The notes under the pieces were generated by a model, which was given only the letters and a program-made list of their open reading frames with translations, was not told where the DNA came from and ran no database searches. Shown here piece after piece: positions 33,704 to 43,485 of a DNA stretch of 64,000 bases; the first letter of the stretch is position 1, and each line of letters opens with the position of its first letter. A program made the translations under genes and the position numbers. The DNA comes from Fontibacillus phaseoli (GTDB taxonomy: Bacteria > Bacillota > Bacilli > Paenibacillales > Paenibacillaceae), in assembly GCF_003337355.1 (NCBI RefSeq), contig NZ_QPJW01000012.1, positions 1 to 64,000 on the forward strand, given 5' to 3'.

Positions 33704-36700
33704 ATGAATAAGAGGTTTATTGCAATCACTATGACGCTGTTGCTATTATTCGGTTTATTGGAATCATTGATCCCTGGGATGGCTTACGTGACAACGGCAG
33801 CATCCGGCACGATCGTTCAGGGGGAACCGACACGCAATGTCGCCTTGAGCTCAGCAGTGACCGCTTCGGGACAATGTAACAGCAATGAAGCCGGAAAGTT
33901 CGCCGTCGATGGTAAGACAGACACGAAATGGTGCGATAATACGAGTGCCAAAATCAAATGGCTGAAGCTCGATTTGGGGCAGGTTTACACGATTAATGAA
34001 TGGGTTGTCATGAATGCGGCGGTTGGCGAAAGCAAAAATGCCCCTTTCTGGAATACAAAAAATTTCCGTCTGCAAAAAAGTGATGACGGTACGACATGGA
34101 CAGACGTCGATATCGTCCAGAACAATGCCCAGGCCATCGTTGACCGCTATTTGCCTGAACCGTTCTCGGCCAGGTACGTCCGGTTTTACGTTAGCCAGGG
34201 AGCGAATGACTCTAATGCCGTTCGTCTATATGAATTAGAATTGTACGGAGTGGAAGCCGGGAAGACGCCTGCGTATCCGCCCGTCAATCTCGAGGCGGTT
34301 GACTATGTAGATCCGTTCATTAATACGCTCGGAGACAATGGTCAGACCAATCCGGGACCGACGATGCCGTTCGGCCTTGTATCGCTTGGACCCGATAGTG
34401 ACGGCGGCGCATTCAGCGGCTACTATTATCAGGACACGAACCTGAAGGGCTTCTCGCATCTGCGTTTTAGCGGTGTAGGCTGCAGCGGGGCCGGCGGCAA
34501 TATCTTGATGATGCCTGAGACCCGTACGTTCACCAAAAATGTTAATGAATATAAGCAGAGATACGACAAGGCGAGCGAGCAGGCATCTGCCGGCTATTAC
34601 GCTGTGACACTCGATTCCGGCATCAATGTGGAACTTACAGCTTCAGATCATGTCGGATTTCATCGCTACACTTTCCCGAGTACAGCCACAACAGGCTCCG
34701 TTCTGGTCGATCTGTCCAATTCTTATGCGGGTATGATCGATGCAAATTTGAAAGTGGAAAGTAATAATGAAATTACCGGTATGGTCAAGTCGAAAAATGT
34801 ATGCGAAAATGGATACTATGTCATGTATTTTGCGATCCAATTCGATCAGGACTTTGATTCGTACACCTCCTGGCAGGGTGATGCAACAGGAACCGATCCC
34901 GTTCGCAGCGGTTCCAACAGCGGAGTGTGGGTGAACTTTCAAAATGCCGGCGGTGAGGTGATCCAAGCCAAGGTGGGTCTGTCGCCAATCAGCGTCGAGC
35001 AGGCAAAGTATGAACGCGACTACGACATCACAGACTGGGAGTTTGATGCTCAGCATGCTAAAATCCGCAAAGCTTGGAGTGACCTGCTTAATAAGGTAGA
35101 GATCACGGATGCGGATGAAGAGAACAAGAAGATTTTTTACACGCAAATGTATCACACGTTCCTGCATCCTAAAAATGTGACAAGCTCCTTGGGCACGTTT
35201 AAGGCGGGGAGAGATGAGACTACGGTCCGGCAGGCTTCCGAGTTGGGCAGTGATTTTGAATATTACAACGGCTGGACAACCTGGGATGATTTCCGGAAAT
35301 ATGCCCTGTTCTCTGTGCTGACTCCAACTGAATATAACAACATGGTGAAATCGTTGGCAGATTTGTACAAGACCCGTGGAGCCTATACGCAATGGGGAGA
35401 TGGGTACTGGCCAAGCCCGACGGTACGTAATGAGTTCAACGGGGCAGTTCTGCTCGATGCGTATGCCAAGGGATTCCGGGATTTCGATGCCTACACTGCC
35501 ATGAAGGGGATGGGAATCGATACGGATAACTTCGGGGATCAAGACAAGGTATCCGGTCAGCTTGAAAAGGCAAAGAGCGGGTATTTTCCGATGAAGCTGG
35601 CTGAGCTGCTTGGAGATAACACGGCATATGAAAAGTACAAGGAAATTGCCTTATCTTACAAGGATCTCTGGAATCCGAATCAAGTAGATGAAAATGGCAA
35701 GAAAATGGGTTTCTTTACTCCGAACGGAATAACCGTCAGCAGTGGGGAAGTGGCTCAAGTAGACAAATATGCCTATCAGGGAAATCTGTGGCATTATCGC
35801 TGGTCCGCTTCGCAGGATATGGACGGCTTGGCTGAGCTGATGGGCGGCAAGACTGAAATGGCCAAGCAACTGCTGGATTTCTTCAGCCGGGACGAATATA
35901 TGGCTGTCAATGAGCAGGATCTGGATGCTCCTTACTTGTTTAACTACTTGGGGTATCCGTATTTGACGCAATATTATGCGCGCGAGTTCACGACAGAGGT
36001 TGTAACCCAGAAATATCATAACCATGGACTATATAGCTATCCGATGAAATCGCGGATATACAGAGCCGATCCCGAAGGCTATTTGTCTTCGATGGACGAT
36101 GATGCGGGCGCAATGGCCTCCTGGTTCGTGTATAGTGCACTGGGAATCTATCCTACCAATCCGGGAGATGCTGGTTTCCTGATCGGGTCGCCGATTTTCT
36201 CGGAAGTGAAGCTGCATTTGGATGGGGGCAAGACGTTTACGATCAAGGCGAACCAAGTATCAAGCGAAAATCGCTTTATCCAATCTGCGCAATTGAATGG
36301 CAAGGTATTTGACCAGGCATGGATTAGCTATGAGGATATTATGAATGGAGGAACTCTTGAGTTTGAAATGTCCTCAGTGCCGAATACGGCTTGGGGCGCC
36401 AAGGCTTCAGCGGCTCCGCCGACAACGGATTACAAGTCAAATGTGGACAGTAACTTGTCCCAGCAGGAGTTGCTTGCTGAGGTAGCAGAATGGAATTACT
36501 TCGATAAGGGAAGCTATGCCGGCAATGGCTGGACAGGTATTTCTTACGACGATAGTGCCTGGAAATCGGGTTCGGCACCGCTGGGGTATGACAACAAAGG
36601 ATATGCAAAGACGACGGTAAGCTATGGAACGGATAGCAATAACAAATACCCGACTACTTACTTCCGCAAAACTTTTGAGGTTGCTGACCTGGACGGTCTG

Positions 36701-38578
36701 ATCGAGCTGGACGCATCCCTGATTCGCGACGACGGCGCGGTGGTATACCTGAATGACCAGGAAATCATTCGGACGAATATGCCATCCGGTGCAGTGAGCT
36801 ATAACACTTATGCCAATGCAACGGTGAATGATGAGCGAGACTGGAACGTCTATCAAGTAGATCCTTCCTTGCTTGTAGAGGGCACCAACGTTATCGCGGT
36901 GGAAGTGCATCAGGCAAACGCCACAAGCTCGGATGTGGCATTCGATTTCAAGCTGGTTGCTGTAAGAGAGCTGGCGAAGCCTGCTGCTCCAACGAATCCA
37001 GTTGTAGATGATACGGCCAACTCGTTCGGATGGACTTATGTAACAGGCTTCAGCCAGCCGTCCGATTATCAGTTCAGCACGGACGGAGGTCGGACCTGGA
37101 TGACCGCCACGGCCAATCCGCAGCTTGTCGGTCCGGTCGCTTATGAGATCGGTGCTGTACAGGTACGGGTAGAAGCAAATGAAGCTCTTGGGGGAGCTGC
37201 GGGAGAGCCACTACTTTCAGATGCTGAATATACCTCTGATATTAAATGGGATGTATTCGACCTGAACGCCGAAGTTACACGGTCCGGAAATATGCTCGTT
37301 GATATAACCGGCAATTTAAAAGGCGCCTATACAGACTCGGCAGTTGCCGTAATTCAATTAATGAATGGTGGCGAGCAAGCTTTTGTGACCAGTGCGATTC
37401 CGGTTAATACCGGGGATTTCGATCTGACTCAAGCCTTCAATGTAAATGCCAAGAAATATCAGGTCAATATTTATCTGGTGGATAAATATGAAGGCAACAT
37501 CTATGATTCCCTCTGGCTGGCTGATCCGATTGTGTCACAAGCGGAACCGCAGCCGGAACCGAATCCGGAGACACCGGAAGAAGAACCGCTTCCGGAGCCG
37601 TTACCGGTTCCGGTCAAGATACCGGATGTGCCTGAACCTTCGGTAGAGCCTGAGGCTCCGGCGGACACGCCGAACTTTGAAGCGGTAGACGGGAAGTTGA
37701 CGATCCAGTTCGAGAGCAAAACGGAATGGTCGACTGACAAGCATAATAACGGCAGTCCATTAGGGACAGAACCAAACAATGGGGGAACCGTGGTCAAGAA
37801 TACCTTTAGCGGTGCATGGCTGGCCTACAAGCGTGTTGATTTCGGAACTACGGGAATGAATCGGATACAGATGGTATACGATGCCCCTACCGGAAGAGCG
37901 CCTGCAGATGCAAGGGCTGAAGTCCGCCTGGGCGCGGTAGATGGTACATTGATCGGAACTGTAAACCTGACGCAGACGGGCAGTGGTTGGGGAACTTACA
38001 GAACAATGGCTGCAGAACTGAATACTACAGTTAAGGGAATACAGGATGTCTACATTGTTCTGAGGGGAACAACTAACTCAAGTAAACCGTACATCGGTAA
38101 CCTGGACAGCTTTACGTTCGATAAGATCAGAAGTGACTATGCCAAGCTGGAGCTGGAGCTCTATGATGCATGGTCCACGGATCTAAATCCGGCCAAGAAC
38201 AGTCCATTGAAGACGGAAAACGGAAAGAGTGGGCAACAGGTAGCGAACACCTTTAATGGAGCGTGGCTCGCATATAAAGGAATGGACTTTGGCACGGTCG
38301 GAGTAAATCAATTTGCCATCGAATATTCCGGGAATAGCGGCAACTGTTCACCTGATGCAGAGGTGGAGATCCGTCTGGGCTCGGTAACTGGAACGCTGAT
38401 CGGCAAGGCGAAGGTTCCGCCGACGGCAAGCTCATGGGGCTCCTATGCGACGGCAACGACTCAATTGACGCAGACCATAACCGGGGTTCAGGACATTTAC
38501 CTTGTTCTGACCGGGACGATGGATTCGAAGTATACCTATATAGGAAACATTGATAATGCAAGCTTTTCGTTCAAGTAA
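33704..38578 (+). CDS. secreted GH92 alpha-mannosidase with carbohydrate-binding modules
   Basis: 1624 residues with a signal peptide. CBM32-like domain (about 45-182), then the GH92 catalytic domain (about 200-900) with VDPFINTLGDNGQTNPG, PFGLVSLGPD, GFSHLRFSGVGC and the late DDDAGAMASWFVYSALGIYP block. Next come three modules homologous to the upstream phosphatase (about 919-1280), a Pro-Glu linker (about 1280-1322) and two tandem CBM6-like domains (1325-1476, 1479-1624). GH92 enzymes remove alpha-mannose with calcium. The family block GNDDCGQ is here SMDDDAGA, a deviation worth noting. Together with a phosphatase this suggests attack on phosphomannans or fungal N-glycans. Confidence 0.9.
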   Translation: MNKRFIAITMTLLLLFGLLESLIPGMAYVTTAASGTIVQGEPTRNVALSSAVTASGQCNSNEAGKFAVDGKTDTKWCDNTSAKIKWLKLDLGQVYTINEWVVMNAAVGESKNAPFWNTKNFRLQKSDDGTTWTDVDIVQNNAQAIVDRYLPEPFSARYVRFYVSQGANDSNAVRLYELELYGVEAGKTPAYPPVNLEAVDYVDPFINTLGDNGQTNPGPTMPFGLVSLGPDSDGGAFSGYYYQDTNLKGFSHLRFSGVGCSGAGGNILMMPETRTFTKNVNEYKQRYDKASEQASAGYYAVTLDSGINVELTASDHVGFHRYTFPSTATTGSVLVDLSNSYAGMIDANLKVESNNEITGMVKSKNVCENGYYVMYFAIQFDQDFDSYTSWQGDATGTDPVRSGSNSGVWVNFQNAGGEVIQAKVGLSPISVEQAKYERDYDITDWEFDAQHAKIRKAWSDLLNKVEITDADEENKKIFYTQMYHTFLHPKNVTSSLGTFKAGRDETTVRQASELGSDFEYYNGWTTWDDFRKYALFSVLTPTEYNNMVKSLADLYKTRGAYTQWGDGYWPSPTVRNEFNGAVLLDAYAKGFRDFDAYTAMKGMGIDTDNFGDQDKVSGQLEKAKSGYFPMKLAELLGDNTAYEKYKEIALSYKDLWNPNQVDENGKKMGFFTPNGITVSSGEVAQVDKYAYQGNLWHYRWSASQDMDGLAELMGGKTEMAKQLLDFFSRDEYMAVNEQDLDAPYLFNYLGYPYLTQYYAREFTTEVVTQKYHNHGLYSYPMKSRIYRADPEGYLSSMDDDAGAMASWFVYSALGIYPTNPGDAGFLIGSPIFSEVKLHLDGGKTFTIKANQVSSENRFIQSAQLNGKVFDQAWISYEDIMNGGTLEFEMSSVPNTAWGAKASAAPPTTDYKSNVDSNLSQQELLAEVAEWNYFDKGSYAGNGWTGISYDDSAWKSGSAPLGYDNKGYAKTTVSYGTDSNNKYPTTYFRKTFEVADLDGLIELDASLIRDDGAVVYLNDQEIIRTNMPSGAVSYNTYANATVNDERDWNVYQVDPSLLVEGTNVIAVEVHQANATSSDVAFDFKLVAVRELAKPAAPTNPVVDDTANSFGWTYVTGFSQPSDYQFSTDGGRTWMTATANPQLVGPVAYEIGAVQVRVEANEALGGAAGEPLLSDAEYTSDIKWDVFDLNAEVTRSGNMLVDITGNLKGAYTDSAVAVIQLMNGGEQAFVTSAIPVNTGDFDLTQAFNVNAKKYQVNIYLVDKYEGNIYDSLWLADPIVSQAEPQPEPNPETPEEEPLPEPLPVPVKIPDVPEPSVEPEAPADTPNFEAVDGKLTIQFESKTEWSTDKHNNGSPLGTEPNNGGTVVKNTFSGAWLAYKRVDFGTTGMNRIQMVYDAPTGRAPADARAEVRLGAVDGTLIGTVNLTQTGSGWGTYRTMAAELNTTVKGIQDVYIVLRGTTNSSKPYIGNLDSFTFDKIRSDYAKLELELYDAWSTDLNPAKNSPLKTENGKSGQQVANTFNGAWLAYKGMDFGTVGVNQFAIEYSGNSGNCSPDAEVEIRLGSVTGTLIGKAKVPPTASSWGSYATATTQLTQTITGVQDIYLVLTGTMDSKYTYIGNIDNASFSFK

Positions 38579-38594
38579 GGTACCATTTAGAGAA

Positions 38595-38644
38595 AAGACG
38601 GCGTTTTTCGTGTAAACCACGGAAACGCCGTCTTCGTTTATTGG
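38595..38644 (+). terminator. terminator of the phosphatase-SLH-mannosidase operon
   Basis: 12-bp stem AAGACGGCGTTT / AAACGCCGTCTT just after the GH92 stop; the T run is short. Confidence 0.75.
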
Positions 38645-38741
38645 TTATTGGATAACATATTGAAGCATGTTTCAATTGAACCTAACTTTGAAATTATTAT
38701 GATTGATGCCACGATCGTTAGCGTCCACCAGTATGGAGCGG

Positions 38742-39137
38742 GCGCCGCGGGCATTGGAAGAGGCTGCAGTTATTGACGGGGCAAATCCAATGCAGGTTTT
38801 ATTGAAGGTTTATGTACCGGTTTCCGTTCCGGCATTAGCGACAGTAGCCTTGTTTAGCATTGTAGGAACATGGAACGACTTTTTCAGTGGGTTGATTTAT
38901 ATGACCAAGGTGACCCACTATCCATTGATGACATACATACAGTCATTAAGTATTAATATATCGGATCTGGTAAAAGAGGGGGCCAATTCGAGTTCACTAG
39001 CCAATGTTACGGAAATATCAAACAGAAACTTGAATGCAGCCAAAATCGTCATCTCCGTAGTGCCCCTTTTAATGATTTACCCGATGTTACAAAAGTATTT
39101 TGTTACAGGGATTGTGGTAGGGTCGGTAAAGGAATAA
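38742..39137 (+). pseudogene. 3' fragment of a carbohydrate ABC transporter permease gene
   Basis: The last 131 or so residues of an LplC/YtcP-type sugar permease: the EAA loop ALEEAAVIDGANPMQVLLKVYVPV, then transmembrane helices and the usual IVVGSVKE end. The first half of the gene is missing; homology begins at about 38742 and the upstream bases are unrelated. It was probably part of a lost sugar-uptake operon. Confidence 0.75.
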
Positions 39138-39583
39138 TAACACTCATTTCAGGATAAGAAGAGAAGTGGTCGGAATGACCAAAAATACAAAGAGAATTAA
39201 GAAATCAAGTGATCCGCTCCGCATTTGTTAGAAATCATACGGAAGAGGGGCTTTTCGAGCAACTAGAGAATGATAGTAATGAGAAAATTCTCTTTTACGA
39301 AGCAGAAATCCCTTTGTCCAATACCGCCATCGTACCCACACTGGGATAAAATAATTGCCTAACTCATCGGAATAAGCAGACGGCATTTCGCTGATTCGAT
39401 GTTTCATTTTAGAACTGATATTAATTTGAGGGAGTATGGGACGAGCGATTCTGTAAAATGGATTATGTAACTCCCAAAGAATGATGCTCTTCTTGGCAAG
39501 GAACAGGCTGAGTGCGGCTCTGTAGAGAGCCAGGGGTAGCGAAATAAGAACTGTGTTATGAAAACCCCTGTTGTTTAAAGTTC
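39138..39583. other. gap without a supported gene
   Basis: 446 bp between the permease relic and the acetyltransferase. A minus-strand ORF (39228-39608) overlaps the acetyltransferase end; it contains a MKHRIS... segment but no recognisable family and no Shine-Dalgarno, so I do not call it. ATTCGATGTTTCATTTT here (39395-39411) also occurs near 27519. Confidence 0.4.
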
Positions 39584-40387
39584 CTACCCCCTGTTTCTTT
39601 CCATCCATGCGGCTGCCCAGTCTACCAACGGCCGTTGCTCCAGAAATCGGACTTCAGCATTTCCGATTCTGTGAATCTTAATATTCATTTCTTTATCATA
39701 TTCGTCTCCCAAGCGGACAAAATCCCCGTCGTCCACAGCCTGTGTTTCGTAAGTCACCCATTTGCGCGTTCCTTGCTCCAGAATTGCACTGCTTTCATGG
39801 ACGAATTTCTTGGTCGGAAAATTAGCTATAGTTTCAGCCAGGTGTAGCGACGTGTTTTTATCATAGCCGACGCCAATCAGGAGTACATAACCATTTAGGT
39901 GATACAATTTATCCAACGGGGACTTCTTCCCGAAGATATTGCATAAATCATGGTTTTGAGTTAGATATTCCGCATGCTTGCCTACTGCGGCAATTGACCG
40001 TGCCGGGTGATCCGACCTTTTGGCTCCCGGCCACTTACGAAACACTTCAGCCACGACGCCCATACCGATCGCAGGGGTTATTTCTTTATCATAGGGGGGC
40101 CAGTATTCGCGAATTATCGGCCACCATTCCATAGGTACTTCACCGTGGACTCCCGTTGAAGGATCGAGATTCTTCCATGTCTGGGAAGGCATCATCAAAG
40201 TCCCTTCTTCACCGATAATTACAAGAAGAGATTCAATTAAGGTTTCGGCTCCACCTACAACAAAACCCAATTTGCTTAAAGAAGTATGAACGAATATGTG
40301 TTGACCTTCCCTTAATCCGCAGTTTTTTAATGCATGGATTAGATCTTCTTTCGTTAATATGGATCTTGTTTCTTGAAGTTCGGTCAT
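39584..40387 (-). CDS. aminoglycoside N(3)-acetyltransferase family protein
   Basis: 267 residues of the AAC(3)/YokD/FrbF family, which transfers an acetyl group from acetyl-CoA. Family marks are FVHTSLSKLGFVVGGAETLI near the N-terminus, GTLMMPSQTW, RSDHPARSIAAVGKHA and LIGVGYDKNTSLHLAE. I start at ATG 40387 (MTELQET), since homologues begin there; the frame is open to 40426. Chromosomal relatives often act on aminoglycosides weakly or on other amines, so resistance is possible but not shown. It stands alone. Confidence 0.85.
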   Translation of the reverse strand: MTELQETRSILTKEDLIHALKNCGLREGQHIFVHTSLSKLGFVVGGAETLIESLLVIIGEEGTLMMPSQTWKNLDPSTGVHGEVPMEWWPIIREYWPPYDKEITPAIGMGVVAEVFRKWPGAKRSDHPARSIAAVGKHAEYLTQNHDLCNIFGKKSPLDKLYHLNGYVLLIGVGYDKNTSLHLAETIANFPTKKFVHESSAILEQGTRKWVTYETQAVDDGDFVRLGDEYDKEMNIKIHRIGNAEVRFLEQRPLVDWAAAWMERNRG

Positions 40388-40772
40388 GTGGCTCTCAGCC
40401 CTTTCTTTTATTACAATAACCCGCAATAATTAGCGGGGGCGTTTCAAGCGTGGCCAGGGCAGCAGAGCCCTTCGATTCATTTATCCATATTATACCAACG
40501 ATATTTTTTTGCAACAATAGCTCCAGAAAAATAACTTGCCGTTACAGACTGCGCAGAGAACCATATAACAAATTGTGGTAATGCCAAAGTTTGAAGTTGT
40601 GGTTGATTTGAAGGACTATATTATGAGTAGATGAAAAAATAAAGACCGGGCTAAAGCTGATATGCTCCCCGTCAAGTAGACAGGTGATTGATACTGACTT
40701 AGAGCGCATAGGAGCTTGGGATTAGTTTAGAGAATTTTATCAAAACGCAGACGAATTCAAATCAAGTCAGTC
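40388..40772. other. gap without a gene
   Basis: 385 bp between the acetyltransferase gene and the next small ORF. It must hold the acetyltransferase promoter. I see no coding region or clear hairpin. Confidence 0.45.
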
Positions 40773-41048
40773 TTGACAAACAAAATATTTTATGTTTCAT
40801 CAGGGGGAGGTATTATAACAGATCCTGCTAACAGGAATACCTGTTTAATGACATCGATAGTAGCAATGAATACTCGAGGAAACCCTAGAGATCAATCTTC
40901 ACCCATAGGATGGGGTGTAGCGCCTATGATGTCCGGGACACCTGTAGATATGACAACAATTGCTCTAGCTATAAGAAACAAGGCTATTGAGATTCTGACT
41001 AATTTAAAATGTTTCCGTATTTATGACAATAAAGTGATGCTTAAATAG
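40773..41048 (+). CDS. unrecognised 91-residue ORF
   Basis: TTG start at 40773 with no convincing Shine-Dalgarno; TTGACA at the start codon could equally be a -35 box. The product has no signal peptide and no known motif. Its middle is GNPRDQSSPIGWGVAPMMSG. A terminator follows it, which slightly supports expression. It may be a relic. Confidence 0.3.
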   Translation: MTNKIFYVSSGGGIITDPANRNTCLMTSIVAMNTRGNPRDQSSPIGWGVAPMMSGTPVDMTTIALAIRNKAIEILTNLKCFRIYDNKVMLK

Positions 41049-41085
41049 GGAACAAAAAGAGCCTCTACTCTGTAATATTAAAGGT

Positions 41086-41115
41086 GCAGCCGGCCATTGA
41101 TGACCGGCTGCCTTT
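41086..41115 (+). terminator. terminator upstream of the Nudix gene
   Basis: GCAGCCGG / CCGGCTGC stem followed by CTTTT. Confidence 0.75.
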
Positions 41116-41195
41116 TCATTAAAGTAACGGGCAGGTTTCTTCCAATATGTGCTAATATAGTATGACTATATTAGTGAGAAGAGAGGTCACCTCTA

Positions 41196-41654
41196 ATGAG
41201 GATTGTTGTAACTGGCGGAGCGATTATAAGAGATAGCAACGGTAGAGTTTTATTGCAGCAGAGATCTGATTACGGTGATTGGGGATTGCCAGGCGGAGGC
41301 ATGAATCCGGGTGAGACCATTCAAGAGACAATGATAAGAGAAGTTATTGAGGAGACAGGATTATCTGTTAAGGATTGTGAATTTTATGCAGTTTATAGCG
41401 GCCCTAGAATGGAATACACCTATCCTGATGGGAACAAGGTGGTTTTCGTTATGTTCCTTTTCAATGCTTGGACTAATCACAGTGAGCATTTATCAGAAGA
41501 TGGAGACACGATAAGATTCCAGGACGATCTATGTGAGTCATTGAAATTACAGTTCTGGAATATTAGCGATATCTCGCTGGATCAAATAAACAAAGTCCAA
41601 CGACCAGTTTTTGAAGATTTGCTTAGTGGAAAGACAAATATTCTTAGATCTTAA
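41196..41654 (+). CDS. Nudix hydrolase
   Basis: 152 residues. The Nudix box GX5EX7REUXEEXGU is complete: it starts at GGMNPGE and continues through IREVIEETGL (about residues 33-55). It hydrolyses a nucleoside diphosphate linked to another moiety; the substrate cannot be read from sequence. AGAGGTC precedes the ATG within a small GAGGT/ACCTC hairpin that could mask the ribosome site. It is a single-gene unit. Confidence 0.9.
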   Translation: MRIVVTGGAIIRDSNGRVLLQQRSDYGDWGLPGGGMNPGETIQETMIREVIEETGLSVKDCEFYAVYSGPRMEYTYPDGNKVVFVMFLFNAWTNHSEHLSEDGDTIRFQDDLCESLKLQFWNISDISLDQINKVQRPVFEDLLSGKTNILRS

Positions 41655-41742
41655 ACTCCTAATTCGTTGAACTAACTGAGAACGATAGTTCAATTCAGCA
41701 ATACTTTTTACCAAGTCATAATGTAATTGTAAATGAACAAAG

Positions 41743-41789
41743 AAATGGATAGGGATTCAGATGTTTTCTGAAACCTCTATCCATTTTTT
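41743..41789 (+). terminator. terminator after the Nudix gene
   Basis: AAATGGATAG / CTATCCATTT stem with T run. The remaining 349-bp gap (41655-42003) shows no gene. Confidence 0.75.
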
Positions 41790-42003
41790 AATTTCGCCAA
41801 TAAAATGTCTAACATCACATTCAATTGCTTATCGTTATTGGCTATAGTGGACTTCCTTTAACTTTTAATAAAATCGGAAGAGGGGCTCATTTGTTTAGCC
41901 TTCTGTCTCACCTCGCAACGAATTTACTCTTTCGCCAGCGAAAATGCCTCCAAGTGGGACTCCCTTGCTATACAGAACACTAAAAATGCCTTTGCACCAT
42001 GCC

Positions 42004-42453
42004 TTACGTCTGCACCGCCTCATCCACCTTGCGCAGCAGGGACTGGAGCTGTGCACGGAGCGATTCGAGTTCCTCCTGCCGAAGCCCCGCACCGGCATAC
42101 AGTTTGGCCGGTACCTCCGCAGCCTGGGACTTGAGCGCGCGGCCTTCGTCGGTCAATTCGATGATGACGTTGCGCTCGTCGGCTTTGCTGCGGGTGCGGG
42201 TCAGGAGGCCCATCGATTCCAGCTTCTTCAGCAGCGGCGTAAGCGTACCGGAATCGAGATACAAGCGGGCACCGAGCTCTTTGACGCCGATGCCGTCTTT
42301 TTCCCACAGAGCGAGCAGGGTAATATATTGCGTATAGGTTAGTCCAAGTCCGGACAGAATCGGGCGGTACAACTTCGTCATCTCGCGGGAACAGGCATAG
42401 AAAGCGAAACATAACTGATTCTCCAGCTTGAGTAGATCGTCTTCGGGTGTCAC
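42004..42453 (-). CDS. ohrR: organic-peroxide-sensing repressor OhrR (MarR family)
   Basis: 149 residues from GTG 42453, 8 bases after AAGGAG; the TTG at 42459 is too close to the Shine-Dalgarno. It reads KLENQLCFAFYACSREMTKLY with the redox cysteine at residue 15, exactly as in Bacillus OhrR. The winged helix carries KELGARLYLDSGTLTPLLKKLE. Oxidation of Cys15 by organic hydroperoxides releases DNA. It is divergent from a glutathione peroxidase gene and not from the usual ohrA. Confidence 0.92.
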   Translation of the reverse strand: MTPEDDLLKLENQLCFAFYACSREMTKLYRPILSGLGLTYTQYITLLALWEKDGIGVKELGARLYLDSGTLTPLLKKLESMGLLTRTRSKADERNVIIELTDEGRALKSQAAEVPAKLYAGAGLRQEELESLRAQLQSLLRKVDEAVQT

Positions 42454-42511
42454 GGACAAATCTCCTTACATGAATAATTTGATTCATTATATCACGCCTA
42501 GATTTGACGTA

Positions 42512-42526
42512 TCAAATTAAATTGTA
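42512..42526. promoter_or_regulatory. OhrR operator
   Basis: TCAAATTAAATTGTA, differing from the Bacillus OhrR box TACAATTAAATTGTA mainly at its left end, in the 112-bp region between ohrR and the peroxidase gene. It lies about 40 bp before the peroxidase ATG. Confidence 0.7.
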
Positions 42527-42565
42527 TAAAATCTAATTTAGAAAAACCAAACGGAGGAGATTGCA

Positions 42566-43060
42566 ATGTCTGTCTACGATTATGAGGTAAAGACGATTCG
42601 TGGAGAAAAGCAAAGTCTGGCGGAGTATGCGGGGAACGTGCTGCTGATCGTCAACACCGCGACGAAGTGCGGATTTGCGCCGCAGTTTAAGGGCTTGCAA
42701 CAGCTGCACGACGAATACGGGGCTCAGGGATTCTCGGTGCTCGGATTTCCTTGCGGCCAATTCGCGAATCAGGAGGAGGAGCATGACGAGGAGATCGCCC
42801 AGGCTTGCGAGCTGAACTTCGGCGTATCGTTTCCGCTGTTCACGAAGGTGGACGTGAAGGGGGATGAGGCGCACCCGCTGTTCAAGCATTTGAGCGATAA
42901 GGCACGCGGTGTGCTGGGATCGAAGTCCATTAAGTGGAACTTCACGAAATTTCTGATTGACCGGGAAGGCAACGTCGTGAAGCGGTTCGGGCCGAACGAG
43001 ACGCCGGATAAAATTGTGAGCGACATCCGACAATTGCTTGCGGAGCCAACGCGCGTATAA
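42566..43060 (+). CDS. glutathione peroxidase-type thiol peroxidase
   Basis: 164 residues of the bacterial GPx/BsaA family, which reduces hydroperoxides, probably with thioredoxin. The peroxidatic cysteine is C35 in NTATKCGF, so it is a Cys and not a Sec enzyme. The resolving-cysteine loop LGFPCGQFANQE and the KWNFTKFL block are intact. GGAGG precedes the ATG. Placement opposite ohrR with an OhrR box between them suggests induction by organic peroxides. Confidence 0.93.
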   Translation: MSVYDYEVKTIRGEKQSLAEYAGNVLLIVNTATKCGFAPQFKGLQQLHDEYGAQGFSVLGFPCGQFANQEEEHDEEIAQACELNFGVSFPLFTKVDVKGDEAHPLFKHLSDKARGVLGSKSIKWNFTKFLIDREGNVVKRFGPNETPDKIVSDIRQLLAEPTRV

Positions 43061-43097
43061 CGGCATCCCATCTCCGAAATGTAAGCAGAATGTGAAG

Positions 43098-43124
43098 GCC
43101 CGCCACCAGGTGCGGGTCTTTTCT
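43098..43124 (+). terminator. peroxidase gene terminator
   Basis: GGCCCGC / GCGGGTC stem followed by TTTTCT. Confidence 0.7.
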
Positions 43125-43485
43125 GTTGAATGAAAATCGTTTGAAAATTAAATTATTATAATCTTATCATTTTGCTATTTCAGTGCATTTGACAATTATG
43201 ATAACAAAAATAAATTATAGTTGGTTCAAATTTAGGTTACTGTCTTTTTCCATGATGTCATCCTCCGATATGAAATGACCGGTTAGAGAGAGCTCCTGAG
43301 AGTTCGAAACCTTGATCCATTCCTCGCAAACATCCAAGACACAAGGTCAATATCACGTAGCAATAGATGCCTTCAACGTACTTTATTGAAGCATTTATAT
43401 AAGTTTGAACATCTTACGCAGCAATTTGAATGAAGAAATTTGACGACGTCTTCATTTTGAAAGGCACCTGAACTGGAGGGGGGGT

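Noticed and set aside
39228-39608. 126-codon minus-strand ORF with a MKHRIS segment, sharing ATTCGATGTTTCATTTT with a site near 27519
   Set aside because: It overlaps the acetyltransferase end and has no recognised family. The 17-bp match alone is too short to claim a repeated mobile element; kept only as a note.
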